Source: JBLNCE01 sp050260415
Lineage (GTDB): Bacteria > Bacillota > UBA4882 > JAAYXC01
Direction of reading: 5' to 3'
Length of the DNA stretch: 64,000 nucleotides
Assembly (NCBI GenBank): GCA_050260415.1
Contig: JBLNCE010000150.1
Coordinates: 1-64,000, forward strand
The notes beneath the pieces are model-generated. The model worked only from the letters and a program-made list of their open reading frames with translations. It was not told where the DNA came from and ran no database searches. The translations under genes and the position numbers were made by a program. Position 1 is the first letter of the stretch; every line of letters starts with the position of its first letter. Positions 1 through 8,009 of the stretch are shown piece after piece.

Positions 1-334
1 ACGCGGAGATAAAGGTGAAGCCACACGCGGTGAGCCATTCGTGCAAGCGTCTTCCCTCGCCGGGCGGCAGATGGATGGGAAGCGGTCCGGATTTCCCCTG
101 GCCGATGGTCGCCCCAAGGACAACGGCTGGAAGATCGGCGCAATGGTCGTAGTGCAGGTGGCTCTGGACCACGCCGTCAACCATGCCAAGCAACCCTGCC
201 TCGGAAAGACGGCGATGCACGCCGCAGCCGGAATCAAGCAGAAGCCGCGTCTCCCCCTGGCGGACCAGGTAGCCGAGGGTGGCCCGCCCGTTACGCGGAT
301 AGGGGCTGTTGACGCCCAGGATGGTTAGCTCCAA
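1..334 (-). CDS. Metallo-beta-lactamase-fold hydrolase, partial
   Basis: Only the first 111 residues are in the window; the gene runs off the left edge. The reverse-strand translation begins with ILGVNSPYPRNG and carries the metal-binding signature HLHYDHCAD (HxHxDH) near residue 60. That is the hallmark of the metallo-beta-lactamase superfamily, and the N-terminal layout is like RNase Z or related phosphodiesterases. A TTG start is chosen because AGGGGGG lies 6 nt upstream and the overlapping ATG frame ends after three codons. It lies downstream of the penicillin-binding protein gene on the same strand, 163 nt away. Substrate unknown. Confidence 0.75.
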   Translation of the reverse strand, partial: MELTILGVNSPYPRNGRATLGYLVRQGETRLLLDSGCGVHRRLSEAGLLGMVDGVVQSHLHYDHCADLPAVVLGATIGQGKSGPLPIHLPPGEGRRLHEWLTACGFTFISA

Positions 335-497
335 CTCGGTCCCCCCTAAAAGCGCATGATGTTGATTCTGGGGTGCACTAACCTCACCCCGATCCTGCAG
401 ATGGACACCGTTTATTTCGCCGGGCGGCGGAATTTTCCTTGGTTTTGTTTTGTCCGGTGGAGGCTTTGCGGGGGCGTCGGGGCGAGCCTTTCTTTGG

Positions 498-2486
498 CTA
501 GCGGCTCCCTCCCAGCAGGCGTCCAAGGCGCCGGCGCACCAAATCCCGCCATGCGGAGGTAAAAGGGGGCGGCGAAGCGGAGACCTCAGCCGTGGATGGG
601 TCGCTCCTCCCGGCCAGGGTGGGGACGGTCGCCCATGGCGGCAGGAAATCCTGCCACGGTTTTTCCGCCAATGCCCGTTCCATGAAGACGCCCCAAAGCG
701 CGGAGGCCATACCGCTGCCAAGGTTGCCCTGTGAGGTGCGCATCGGTCTGTCGCCGCGGTCATTGCCGATCCAGACCCCGGCCACCAACTCCGGGGTATA
801 GCCAACGAACCAACCATTCGTGTAATCGGTGGTGGTGCCGGTTTTTCCCGCCGCGGGCCGCCCGATGGAAGCCCGCGCGCCCGTACCGCGCGTAATCACG
901 CCGCGCATCATGTCCGTCACGAGATAGGCGGTGCGCGCGCTGATGACACGTTGCCGGCGGGGTCCGTCCACGGTGATGACGTTGCCGCTCCGGTCGGTAA
1001 TAGTGGTATAGAAATAGGGCTCTACTCGAAAGCCGCCGTTTGAGAAGGCGGCATAGGCCGCGGTCAGTTCGAGCGGCGTCACCCCTTTTGTCAACCCGCC
1101 CAGCGCCAGGGGCGCGAGGCCGACATCGTTTCGCGTCCCTCCGGCGACGAGGCTACTGAGGCCCATGCGCCGCGCCAGGTCAAAGACCAGACGCGGGCCC
1201 AGATCCTGCACCAGTTTCACGGCAATGGTATTGACGGATTCCTCCATGGCTTCGCGAAGGGTGATCGGCCCCCTGTACTCGTCGTCGTAGTTCCGCGGCT
1301 GCCAACTGTGGCCGTCCACCCAGTATGTCGACGGCTCATCCACCAGGATGCTGGCCGGGGAATAACCCTTCTCCATCGCCGCCGCGAAAGCGAACGGCTT
1401 GATGGCGGAGCCCGGTTGGCGCGGGGAGCGCGTCGCGCGGTTCAACGGCGAGGTCAGGTAGTCACGGCCGCCCACCAGCGCCCGTACCGCCCCGTTGGCG
1501 GGATCCAACGCCACGATGGCGCCCTGGGGCTGGGCCACGCCTTGCTCTTTGTAGCCCACGGGGAGGAGACGGATCGTATCCTCCGCGGCGCGCTGCAGGC
1601 CGGCATCCATCGTCGTCCTGATCTCAAGCCCGGCGCGGCGGATATACTCTTCACTCCAGCCAAACCGCTGGCGGATCTCCGCGATCACCTGACTGATGAA
1701 GTATCCGCCCGGACTGGCCCTACCGGGTGAAGCAAGCAGGTGCAAGGGTTCCCCGGTTATCTTGCGGATGTCGGCCGGCTTGAGGTAACGGGCGCGAACC
1801 ATTGCTTCCAGGACGGTTTTTACACGATCGGTGGCGACTTTGGGACGGCGAAAAGGCGAGTAATACTCGGGACCCCTGATAAGGCCGACAATCATCGCCG
1901 CTTCTCTCCGGTTTAACTCCCAAACGTGGCGTCCGAAATAGGTCTGGGCCGCCCCTTCCACGCCAACGGCGCCGTGGCCGAGATAGACCTCATTGAGGTA
2001 GAACTGGAGGATCTCATCCTTGCTGTATTGGCGTTCGATACGCAAGGCGTAAGCGATATCCGAGGCCTTGCGCCAGAACGTGCGCTGGGATGTCAAGAGC
2101 ACGATCTTGGCCAACTGCTGGGTGATGGTGCTGCCGCCTTGGTAAAAGCGGCCGGCGCGGAGATCTTGGTAGAGCGCGCGGGCCACGCCGCGCGGGTCGA
2201 TGCCGCGGTGCCGATAAAAACGGACATCCTCGCTGGCGACGACCGCGCGCCGCAAGAAGGGGGGGATCTTGGACAATGGGACCCAGACCCGCCCGGCGGC
2301 ATAGAGCGTCGTCACTTCCCGCCCCTGGCGGTCCAGGATGACCGAGGCGCGCTTGACGGCCTCGAGACGCGCGGACAGGTCGATCGGGGCGAGGAGCGAT
2401 CGTATAAAGACGGCCGCGAGCGCGATCGGAACCATGGCGAGGCCGAAGATGGCTAACCGGACCGTGCGCCGGGACACCGCTGACAC
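498..2486 (-). CDS. Class A penicillin-binding protein (glycosyltransferase/transpeptidase)
   Basis: This is a bifunctional peptidoglycan synthase (ponA/mrcA family) of 662 residues. It has a short cytoplasmic tail, one N-terminal membrane helix, a GT51 glycosyltransferase domain and a penicillin-binding transpeptidase domain. The GT51 signature EDVRFYRHRG carries the catalytic Glu near residue 86, followed by GGSTITQQLAK. The transpeptidase has PGSAIKPF (nucleophile Ser near 360), ESVN (near 417) and AGKTGTT (near 548). It polymerises and cross-links glycan strands outside the membrane. The GTG start is preferred because AGGA lies 6 nt upstream; an ATG 45 nt further upstream (at 2531) has no clear ribosome site. 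All catalytic motifs are intact. Confidence 0.93.
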   Translation of the reverse strand: MSAVSRRTVRLAIFGLAMVPIALAAVFIRSLLAPIDLSARLEAVKRASVILDRQGREVTTLYAAGRVWVPLSKIPPFLRRAVVASEDVRFYRHRGIDPRGVARALYQDLRAGRFYQGGSTITQQLAKIVLLTSQRTFWRKASDIAYALRIERQYSKDEILQFYLNEVYLGHGAVGVEGAAQTYFGRHVWELNRREAAMIVGLIRGPEYYSPFRRPKVATDRVKTVLEAMVRARYLKPADIRKITGEPLHLLASPGRASPGGYFISQVIAEIRQRFGWSEEYIRRAGLEIRTTMDAGLQRAAEDTIRLLPVGYKEQGVAQPQGAIVALDPANGAVRALVGGRDYLTSPLNRATRSPRQPGSAIKPFAFAAAMEKGYSPASILVDEPSTYWVDGHSWQPRNYDDEYRGPITLREAMEESVNTIAVKLVQDLGPRLVFDLARRMGLSSLVAGGTRNDVGLAPLALGGLTKGVTPLELTAAYAAFSNGGFRVEPYFYTTITDRSGNVITVDGPRRQRVISARTAYLVTDMMRGVITRGTGARASIGRPAAGKTGTTTDYTNGWFVGYTPELVAGVWIGNDRGDRPMRTSQGNLGSGMASALWGVFMERALAEKPWQDFLPPWATVPTLAGRSDPSTAEVSASPPPFTSAWRDLVRRRLGRLLGGSR

Positions 2487-2803
2487 CTCTGATCCTAGCT
2501 TGCAAGGGAGGCAACTCGGTCCATGCACCATCCGTCTCGGTCAAGTGCGCGGATCCCCGCAGAACCGCCTCAATCCCGGCCCCGGACTTTCTCGGACATC
2601 TTTCATTTGACGTTCTTTTGGCGGCCCGGCTCATGGCCGCTTTCGTTTTGAGCCTGCTGGGACCGGACTTCCCGCGGGTTGGGGTGTCCGCGGCGCGGAG
2701 GATAGGGCGGACCGGTCTCTGTACCGATCGCTTCAGGTACTTGTTGCTCTCCCATCAATATCACCGCTTCTAGCATGCCCATCTGGACGGCCAGGTATCA
2801 TGG

Positions 2804-4258
2804 TCAATCAAAGGAAGGCTGCCCGGTGCTGCTTGTCACCGTTGTCCAGAAGAGGCCGCCCGGGGGAAGTTTCTTGGTCAGTCTTCTGGCCCCGGTGAAA
2901 TCGGTCGGATCGGGCTGTCTGGCCACCAGTTTCAACGGAACCAGGACATATTCCGTCAGCCACTGGCTGACCATGAAATCGGTGAAACCGGCCAAGGCAT
3001 TGTGCACCGCCAGGTCCGCCAGCCGTTGGCAATGGATCTGATCCACCGCGTTGGGCGGCACGGCGCGGATCAAGTGGCGCGGCAGGCTGAGGAAGACGCG
3101 ATGCCGGCCGTCGCGAAAAGGGGCGTTCCCGTCGGCGGTGCCCTTGGCAAAACGCGCATCGAATTGGTCCTTGAGGAAGGTCAGCTTCCCCTCGGCCAGC
3201 GCTTCGCTGACCCGGGGGAGGGTACGGTAGTTGGGGGCCTCGGGGTCGAATCCTTCCGCCTTGAGCCGCGCGTGAATGTATTCCTCCGTATACTCTCTCG
3301 GCGCCGCTCCCTCGGCCACCACGATGAGGGCATAGTTCTTGTCGATCAAGACCTTCTCCACATAGTCGAGGAGCGGCTCGATCCGGAAATCGATCTCGGG
3401 CACCAGGACCACATCGACCAATCCGCTGGCCAGGCTGGCGTGGGCGGCAAGGAAGCCTGCGTCGCGGCCGAAGAGCTGCATCAGGCAGATTCTCTCCGTG
3501 GATTTTGTATCGTCGTGAATGGCATTGATCGCTCTGGCGGCCTCCTCGACCGCCGTGCTGAAACCAAATGAATGCCAGACCCAGAGCACGTCGTTGTCCA
3601 TGGTCTTCGGCACGCCGGCGACGCAGATCTTCTGGCCGCCGATCTTGAGGCCCTCCCGTTCCACCTCCTCCGCGATCAGATGGGCCACGGTCAGGGAACC
3701 GTCGCCGCCCACCACGTAAAGAATGTTTACGCCAAGATCCTTGAGGGATTTGGTCATCGGATGAATATCGGTTTCTCCACGTGAGGTGCCCAGCTCCGTG
3801 CCGCCTTTATGGATCCAGTTCTTGGTCACATCAGGCGTCAGGGGGATCCAGTCTTTTTGCACCAGGCCGCGAAAGCCGCCCCGAAAGCCGTAGACCGGCT
3901 GCCGGCCCCCGTAGATCTCCCGATGCATGTTGACGATGCTATGGATGACGGTGTTAAGGCCGGGTGCGACGCCGCCGGGGGTCACGATACCCGCCCGTAC
4001 GTCGACCGGGTTGAAATATAGGTTCGCTCTGGGTCCGGCCTCGAGGAAACCTGGCGGCTCCCGTTTTCTTTTGGTGAAATAATCCCGGATGATGTCAAGT
4101 TCGGCCGTGACGCACATCCGGCTGCCAAGGGGCCGGTATCGTCCGATGCGTTCCTCGGGCAGCGGATTTCTGTAAGGCGCCGGTTCATGCTGGCTTACCG
4201 TCGTATCCAGCGGCGTGCCGCTGGCAAGGCTTTCGCGCAGGACCGTCTTTTCGCCCAT
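2804..4258 (-). CDS. 6-phosphofructokinase family protein
   Basis: Phosphorylates fructose 6-phosphate in glycolysis. The 484-residue protein shows GVAPGLNTVIHSIV, YGFRGGFRGL, GGDGSLTVAHL, PKTMDND and LFGRDAGFLAAHASLASG, all typical of the long PFK clade that includes plant, trypanosome and PPi-dependent enzymes. The Gly after GGD (rather than Asp) combined with the Lys of PKT matches ATP-using members of that clade, so ATP is the likely donor, but this is inference. The ATG at 4258 is chosen over upstream starts because GGAGG lies 7 nt before it. It is divergent from the MFS gene. Confidence 0.88.
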   Translation of the reverse strand: MGEKTVLRESLASGTPLDTTVSQHEPAPYRNPLPEERIGRYRPLGSRMCVTAELDIIRDYFTKRKREPPGFLEAGPRANLYFNPVDVRAGIVTPGGVAPGLNTVIHSIVNMHREIYGGRQPVYGFRGGFRGLVQKDWIPLTPDVTKNWIHKGGTELGTSRGETDIHPMTKSLKDLGVNILYVVGGDGSLTVAHLIAEEVEREGLKIGGQKICVAGVPKTMDNDVLWVWHSFGFSTAVEEAARAINAIHDDTKSTERICLMQLFGRDAGFLAAHASLASGLVDVVLVPEIDFRIEPLLDYVEKVLIDKNYALIVVAEGAAPREYTEEYIHARLKAEGFDPEAPNYRTLPRVSEALAEGKLTFLKDQFDARFAKGTADGNAPFRDGRHRVFLSLPRHLIRAVPPNAVDQIHCQRLADLAVHNALAGFTDFMVSQWLTEYVLVPLKLVARQPDPTDFTGARRLTKKLPPGGLFWTTVTSSTGQPSFD

Positions 4259-4407
4259 GATCGAACCTCCCGGCCTGTAGTGGTTCGCAGTAAATGGATG
4301 AACTATTCCGCATGCGACAGACTTTTTCGCCCTGGGAGCAGGTGGATGCCTGAAGACCGCGAATACCGGACTGTAGGAAACCTCGTTTCCCGGAAAGGAG
4401 TCTCCCA

Positions 4408-5634
4408 TTGTCCGTGCACCGGCGCAATCTCTACATCCTCTGCTTCACGATCTTCCTCTCCTCAGCCAGCTGGAACCAGATTGCCCCCTTTATGCCGCAA
4501 TTTCTCAGGGAACTCGGCGTTACCCATTCGCTCACGACCTGGTCGGGCATTGTCTTTGCCGTTCAGCCCCTGGCGGCGATCGTCATGTACCCTTTCTGGG
4601 GCCATATGGGCGATCGTATGGGCCGCAAGGCCATGGTCATCCGCGCGGGGTTCTGCATCGCCGCCGTATATTTCGGGATGAGCGTCTGCCGGAGCGCTTG
4701 GCAATTGGCGCTCCTGCGCCTGGTAAACGGCGCGCTCAGCGGGTTCGTTCCGGGTTCCCTGGCGCTCATCGCCACCAACACCCCGGATGAACTATCAGGG
4801 CGCTACGTCGCCACGGCTCAATCCGCTTCGGCCGTCGGTACCATCCTGGGCCCCGTGGTCGGGGGTGTTTTGGCCGCGATGGTCGGCCGCCGCGGCTCGA
4901 TGCGGTTATCGTCCTTGATCGTGCTCGTGGCGACGATCCTGGTAATCCTGCTGGTGCGGGAGAAAGAACACCCGGATGCCGGCAAGGGCGGCAACGTATT
5001 TGCCGATCTGTATCGCGTCGCCTTTCTGCCCCCGATGCCGGTCATTCTCTGGGTGAGCTTGCTTGGGGCCGCCGTCACCGCGTCCATTCAACCATTTCTG
5101 ACGTTGCATCTGGAGAACCTGCCGGGCCAGCGCGCGGAGTGGTTGACCGGGGCAGTCTACGCCCTGCCGGGAGTGGCCTTTGCCCTTTTCGCCCGCGCAT
5201 GGTCTCGGCTGGGAGAGAAGCTGCCTCGCCCAAGGGTGATCGCGCTTGGTTTCGCGGGTATCGCTTTGAGCTTCTTCTGCCTGGCGTGGATCCGTTCGTT
5301 CTGGCTCTTCGGCGCCGTATATTTTATCTACGGGGTTTTCGTGGCCTCTCTTACGCCCAATATCGCGGCGCACGTGGCGGAGGATGTCCCGGTGGCGATG
5401 CGGGGCCGGGCTTATGGGCTCATGCAGGGCGCCAACCCGGCGGGCGCTTTCCTGGCGCCCATGGCGGCCGGGCTCATCGGCCGGGTATTTGGCTTGCGGG
5501 GTGTCCTCCTGGCTTTCGGCCTGGTCGCCGCGGGAGGAGCGCTCCTGCTGCGGCGCTGGAGACCCGGCGGCGCTTCACCTCAGGAAGCGCCTGCAAAATC
5601 GCGCGGCTTAGCCTCCACAAACAGAGTGGGCTAA
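4408..5634 (+). CDS. MFS transporter
   Basis: A 408-residue major facilitator superfamily membrane protein with about 12 hydrophobic segments. The loop motif between helices 2 and 3 is visible as GHMGDRMGRKAMV, a clear MFS motif A, and LALIATNTP and LGPVVGGVLA fit helices 4 and 5. It resembles the MdtG/drug-efflux branch, but the substrate cannot be assigned. The start is TTG with AAAGGAG 7 nt upstream. It is divergent from the PFK gene, with about 150 bp of shared upstream DNA. Confidence 0.87.
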   Translation: MSVHRRNLYILCFTIFLSSASWNQIAPFMPQFLRELGVTHSLTTWSGIVFAVQPLAAIVMYPFWGHMGDRMGRKAMVIRAGFCIAAVYFGMSVCRSAWQLALLRLVNGALSGFVPGSLALIATNTPDELSGRYVATAQSASAVGTILGPVVGGVLAAMVGRRGSMRLSSLIVLVATILVILLVREKEHPDAGKGGNVFADLYRVAFLPPMPVILWVSLLGAAVTASIQPFLTLHLENLPGQRAEWLTGAVYALPGVAFALFARAWSRLGEKLPRPRVIALGFAGIALSFFCLAWIRSFWLFGAVYFIYGVFVASLTPNIAAHVAEDVPVAMRGRAYGLMQGANPAGAFLAPMAAGLIGRVFGLRGVLLAFGLVAAGGALLLRRWRPGGASPQEAPAKSRGLASTNRVG

Positions 5635-5662
5635 CGGGGGCGGCGGGGGTGGGTTCGCTCTC

Positions 5663-6100
5663 TCACCGCCGCGGTCCGCGCCGGCGAAGGACGCGCAATT
5701 GGTCGGCCCGGATAGCCTTGGCATGACGGCGCTTCTCCCGTTCCTCCTCTTCCTCCCAGGCGTCGGCGCGTAACGCCCCTTTATCCGCCGCGCCCCTCAG
5801 GACGACGATCGTCTCCCCCGCGTTAGGCCTGGTATACGGCGACCCATCCTCGCCGCGGTAAACCGTCTCCACGTGCATCCGGGCAAACTCCGACTCTTCC
5901 AGCCAACGGCGGACGAAGGACTTGATGACTGGAAAAACCTCGCTGTGCTTACCTTGCCCGTGGATAATGCGGACAACCCGGCCAGCGCGCGCGCGGGCGG
6001 CGTCCATCCCATCCGCCAGTCTGGCGCGGGCCTCAGCCAGATTGAGGCCATGGAGGTTGATGGTCTCCGTCGCAGCCACCTCTTCCCCGGCGGAATGCAT
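5663..6100 (-). CDS. Smr-domain protein
   Basis: A 145-residue protein with a Smr (small MutS-related) domain. The family motifs are visible: INLHGLNLAEA near residue 14 (LDLHG-type) and VVRIIHGQGKHS (HGxG-type) near 43. The Smr domain is a nicking or structure-specific nuclease module found alone or at the C terminus of MutS2. Here it is free-standing with a basic C-terminal tail rich in Arg, Lys and Glu. It converges with the MFS gene. The start is an ATG with only a weak GGCGG ahead of it. Confidence 0.85.
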   Translation of the reverse strand: MHSAGEEVAATETINLHGLNLAEARARLADGMDAARARAGRVVRIIHGQGKHSEVFPVIKSFVRRWLEESEFARMHVETVYRGEDGSPYTRPNAGETIVVLRGAADKGALRADAWEEEEEREKRRHAKAIRADQLRVLRRRGPRR

Positions 6101-6295
6101 CCGCCACGCGACGTTATTCCATACGGACGGGGTATGATCCTGCGTGCCAGCGGACGATTGCCAAGGCGGCGGAAAGCGGCCGGCAATAGAAGGGCACTCC
6201 GTGGCCGAGTTGTGCCGCTGGTGTGTGGTAAATTCGGGCCAGGTAGCACCTCAAACGATAATAATTGACCCCTTCCCAGATAGGTTGAGCTGTGT

Positions 6296-6301
6296 TATAA
6301 T
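6296..6301 (+). promoter_or_regulatory. -10 box of tRNA-Glu promoter
   Basis: A perfect TATAAT sits 16 nt before the tRNA. No good -35 is present at the usual distance; the nearest TTGACC is 23 nt upstream, so the promoter may depend on the -10 alone. Confidence 0.6.
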
Positions 6302-6317
6302 AACTTACGCGTTTACC

Positions 6318-6393
6318 GGTCCCATCGTCTAGAGGCCTAGGACACCGCCCTTTCACGGCGGTGACAGGGGTTCGAATCCCCTTGGGACCACCA
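6318..6393 (+). tRNA. tRNA-Glu (TTC)
   Basis: The sequence folds as a cloverleaf: a 7-bp acceptor stem (GGTCCCA with TGGGACC), anticodon loop CTTTCAC with anticodon TTC, T-loop TTCGAAT, discriminator A and an encoded CCA. It is preceded by a TATAAT and followed 27 nt later by a terminator, so it appears to be a single-gene unit. Confidence 0.95.
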
Positions 6394-6419
6394 TTCATTA
6401 AAAAAAGTGCAGCTAGAGG

Positions 6420-6447
6420 GGACTTCGGGTGAAGTCCTTTTCTTTTT
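6420..6447 (+). terminator. Terminator after tRNA-Glu
   Basis: A 7-bp stem GGACTTC/GAAGTCC with loop GGGT is followed directly by TTTTCTTTTT. This is a textbook intrinsic terminator for the tRNA-Glu transcript. Confidence 0.85.
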
Positions 6448-6525
6448 GCGTTTGGCTCTGTTCTGAGCAACGGTTGATCTAGAGTATCCACTTGGATCGT
6501 AGAATTGGTTTTGTGTTGATATCAG

Positions 6526-6620
6526 GGTCGCGGGAGGCACTATCCGTCCTCCCGCATCCTCCCGGACCAAAGGGTGTGATCGCACACCCTTTGGAATCCC
6601 GCGACCGGAACCAAGGTTCC
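6526..6620. other. Nested inverted-repeat element in non-coding DNA
   Basis: Several perfect inverted repeats are packed into 95 bp. An outer 10-bp stem pairs 6526-6535 with 6597-6606 (GGTCGCGGGA/TCCCGCGACC). An inner 12-bp stem pairs 6567-6578 with 6583-6594 (CCAAAGGGTGTG/CACACCCTTTGG) around ATCG. An 8-bp hairpin, GCGGGAGG/CCTCCCGC at 6530-6537 and 6548-6555, would compete with the outer stem. The palindrome GGAACCAAGGTTCC follows at 6607-6620. It could be a structured RNA or a small palindromic repeat element; no known RNA family was recognised. It belongs to the gene-poor stretch 6448-7150. Confidence 0.6.
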
Positions 6621-6801
6621 TGGACCTCCTAATGATGGGGTCAAGATTCACGTCACCATCCATGGCTCCTGTGAAGGACCGTTCGGCGCATCCATCGCGC
6701 CTCAGTACTACGATGGGCTTCGAAGCAGACGGCAGGCCGCGTCCGGCGGCCTATGCCGCGTGGCTCGACATCCATGTCTGCGCCGAGGGTTGCTTGGATG
6801 A

Positions 6802-6891
6802 TTGCTTAAGAGGCTGTGGGGCTATAGATATAAGCTCTATAACTGCCGTCAGTACTGCCCGCCTTGTTGCTACTGCTTGATGGATGTGTAG
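6802..6891 (+). CDS. Possible tiny Cys-rich peptide
   Basis: A TTG-started 29-codon frame ends YNCRQYCPPCCYCLMDV, with five Cys in the last 15 residues. There is no clear ribosome binding site, and a longer overlapping frame also carries several Cys codons, so composition alone could explain it. It lies in the otherwise empty stretch between tRNA-Glu and the tRNA-Gly-like gene. Weakly supported. Confidence 0.2.
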   Translation: MLKRLWGYRYKLYNCRQYCPPCCYCLMDV

Positions 6892-7051
6892 GATCAACCA
6901 TTCTACAGAACAGAGCCTTACGTTTTTTGGGTTAGGGCGAAGACATTCATGAGGATCTCAGCCCTGGCGAAAACGCTAAGGGCGGTGATCCGAGAATAAA
7001 CCGCAAGCCTCCTCCAGATGCGGTCGAGAAGCTGTCGAGGGCATAATAAGC

Positions 7052-7085
7052 GGGAGGCAGGAAGCTTGCCATACTTCCTCCTCCC
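7052..7085. other. Long hairpin (GGGAGG-C-AGGAAG / CTTCCT-CCTCCC)
   Basis: A 12-bp stem with one bulged C and a 9-nt loop. It lies downstream of the minus-strand tRNA-Gly-like gene but is not followed by a T tract on either strand, so it is not a classical terminator. Another hairpin, built on GCCCT/AGGGC, lies at about 6960-6983. The rest of 6621-7150 shows no gene I can support. Confidence 0.5.
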
Positions 7086-7150
7086 ATGGCGCCCAATTTC
7101 TTTGTGTGGCAGGAGGCTGGCCATTTCTCCATACCACCATACCACCACTG

Positions 7151-7224
7151 CCCCCCCGGTGGGAATCGAACCCACGACGCTTACCTTGGCATGATACCCC
7201 TCTAATCCGCTGAGGTACGGGGGG
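7151..7224 (-). tRNA. tRNA-Gly-like (GCC), atypical
   Basis: The minus strand folds into a cloverleaf: acceptor CCCCCCG/CGGGGGG, D-arm CCTC/GAGG, anticodon loop ATGCCAA (anticodon GCC), T-arm GTGGG/CCCAC with loop TTCGATT. Oddities are a C1:G72 first pair instead of G1:C72, discriminator G instead of the usual U for tRNA-Gly, a G:A mismatch at the end of the anticodon stem, and no encoded CCA although the four neighbouring tRNAs encode it. It may be a special-purpose or decaying tRNA. Confidence 0.65.
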
Positions 7225-7250
7225 TAAACCGTACAGTGGAGCGCAGAAAT

Positions 7251-7279
7251 ATTTTACCACTTGTTGCACGTAATGTAAA
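7251..7279 (-). promoter_or_regulatory. Promoter of tRNA-Gly-like gene
   Basis: On the minus strand TTTACA and TAAAAT are separated by 17 nt, placing the start site about 15-20 nt before the tRNA-like gene. This argues that the gene is expressed rather than dead. Confidence 0.6.
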
Positions 7280-7462
7280 CCTACGGCAACTTTTTATCGT
7301 AGCCCGCACTACCTTATTCTCTGTCAGGCAGACCTTTTGCGAAACACACTCTCCTCCTTGAGTACCGTACCAGGCCCCTACGGGGGGGGAACGCTGCGCG
7401 TGCCTTTCCACATATCGGTTTTCACTGCATCACCGACCGGCGAGACGTGGCAGTTATTGGCC

Positions 7463-7491
7463 TTGACTTGGCCTCCGGGTGATGCTATAAT
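7463..7491 (+). promoter_or_regulatory. Promoter of tRNA-Val/Asp/Phe operon
   Basis: TTGACT, a 17-nt spacer and a perfect TATAAT, 15 nt before tRNA-Val. This is an almost consensus sigma-A promoter. Between it and the tRNA-Gly-like promoter (7280-7462) I see no gene. Confidence 0.9.
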
Positions 7492-7506
7492 AAACTTTGC
7501 CGTCGT

Positions 7507-7583
7507 GGTCGCATGGCTCAGTTGGTTAGAGCGCTGCGTTCACATCGCAGAGGTCGCTGGTTCGAGTCCAGCTGCGACCACCA
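7507..7583 (+). tRNA. tRNA-Val (CAC)
   Basis: Cloverleaf with acceptor GGTCGCA/TGCGACC, anticodon stem CTGCG/CGCAG, loop TTCACAT (anticodon CAC), discriminator A and encoded CCA. First gene of a three-tRNA operon. Confidence 0.94.
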
Positions 7584-7608
7584 TTTGTGGTCAAAGGTTT
7601 GCATATGC

Positions 7609-7685
7609 GGAGCCGTGGTGTAGCCGGTTAACATGCCAGCCTGTCACGCTGGAGATCGCGGGTTCGAGTCCCGTCGGCTCCGCCA
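7609..7685 (+). tRNA. tRNA-Asp (GTC)
   Basis: Cloverleaf with acceptor GGAGCCG/CGGCTCC, anticodon stem CCAGC/GCTGG, loop CTGTCAC (anticodon GTC), discriminator G and encoded CCA. It follows tRNA-Val by 25 nt. Confidence 0.94.
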
Positions 7686-7722
7686 TCACCCTTTCAGGAA
7701 CAGACGCATAGCTTTGAGATGT

Positions 7723-7798
7723 GCCAAGGTAGCTCAGATGGTAGAGCAGGGGACTGAAAATCCCCGTGTCGGCGGTTCGATTCCGTCCCTTGGCACCA
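7723..7798 (+). tRNA. tRNA-Phe (GAA), phage integration site
   Basis: Cloverleaf with acceptor GCCAAGG/CCTTGGC, anticodon stem GGGGA/TCCCC, loop CTGAAAA (anticodon GAA), discriminator A and encoded CCA. It is the last gene of the tRNA operon. No terminator follows before phage sequence begins, and the integrase gene ends 211 nt downstream, as expected when a temperate phage uses a tRNA 3' end. Confidence 0.95.
7771..7798 (+). other. Probable attL (3' end of tRNA-Phe)
   Basis: Tyrosine integrases of tRNA-targeting phages usually cross over within the T-arm and 3' acceptor half, which the phage copy restores. This stretch is the T-arm to CCA of tRNA-Phe. The partner copy (attR) was not seen in the window, so the exact core cannot be fixed. 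Confidence 0.55.
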
Positions 7799-7941
7799 TT
7801 ATTATGCCACTTTAACTGGGATTTGTGTTTTATTGGGACCCGCTTAAGCTTTAATCGCTGTAATCAAATCGTAATCAAAATATAAAATACCAGCTAAAGC
7901 GCCTATTGACTTTTCGTGATTCACGCCGCTATGTTGGGATG

Positions 7942-8009
7942 GGTGAGCCAACATGGATGGCGCACGGAGGCTAGGCTCGACCCAACCCGGTCCATGCGGC
8001 CGGGTTTTT
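7942..8009 (+). ncRNA. Candidate small RNA at prophage left end
   Basis: A promoter-like TTGACT (7906-7911), 18-nt spacer and TATGTT (7930-7935) is followed 49 nt later by an intrinsic terminator: stem AACCCGG/CCGGGTT (7984-7990 and 8000-8006) and a T run to 8009. The predicted transcript is about 68 nt, has no convincing coding frame, and ends at the 3' end of the integrase gene. The terminator would also stop read-through from the tRNA operon. Between tRNA-Phe and this unit (7799-7905) the DNA is AT-rich and non-coding. Confidence 0.45.

Noticed and set aside
41..328. 95-codon plus-strand frame at the left edge
   Set aside because: The opposite strand encodes a metallo-beta-lactamase with intact HxHxDH.
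6632..6880. 82-codon frame in the tRNA-Glu downstream region
   Set aside because: No ribosome site, low-complexity mixture, and overlaps structured non-coding DNA.
7337..7711. Open frames running through the tRNA cluster
   Set aside because: They translate tRNA genes (Val, Asp), a known artefact.
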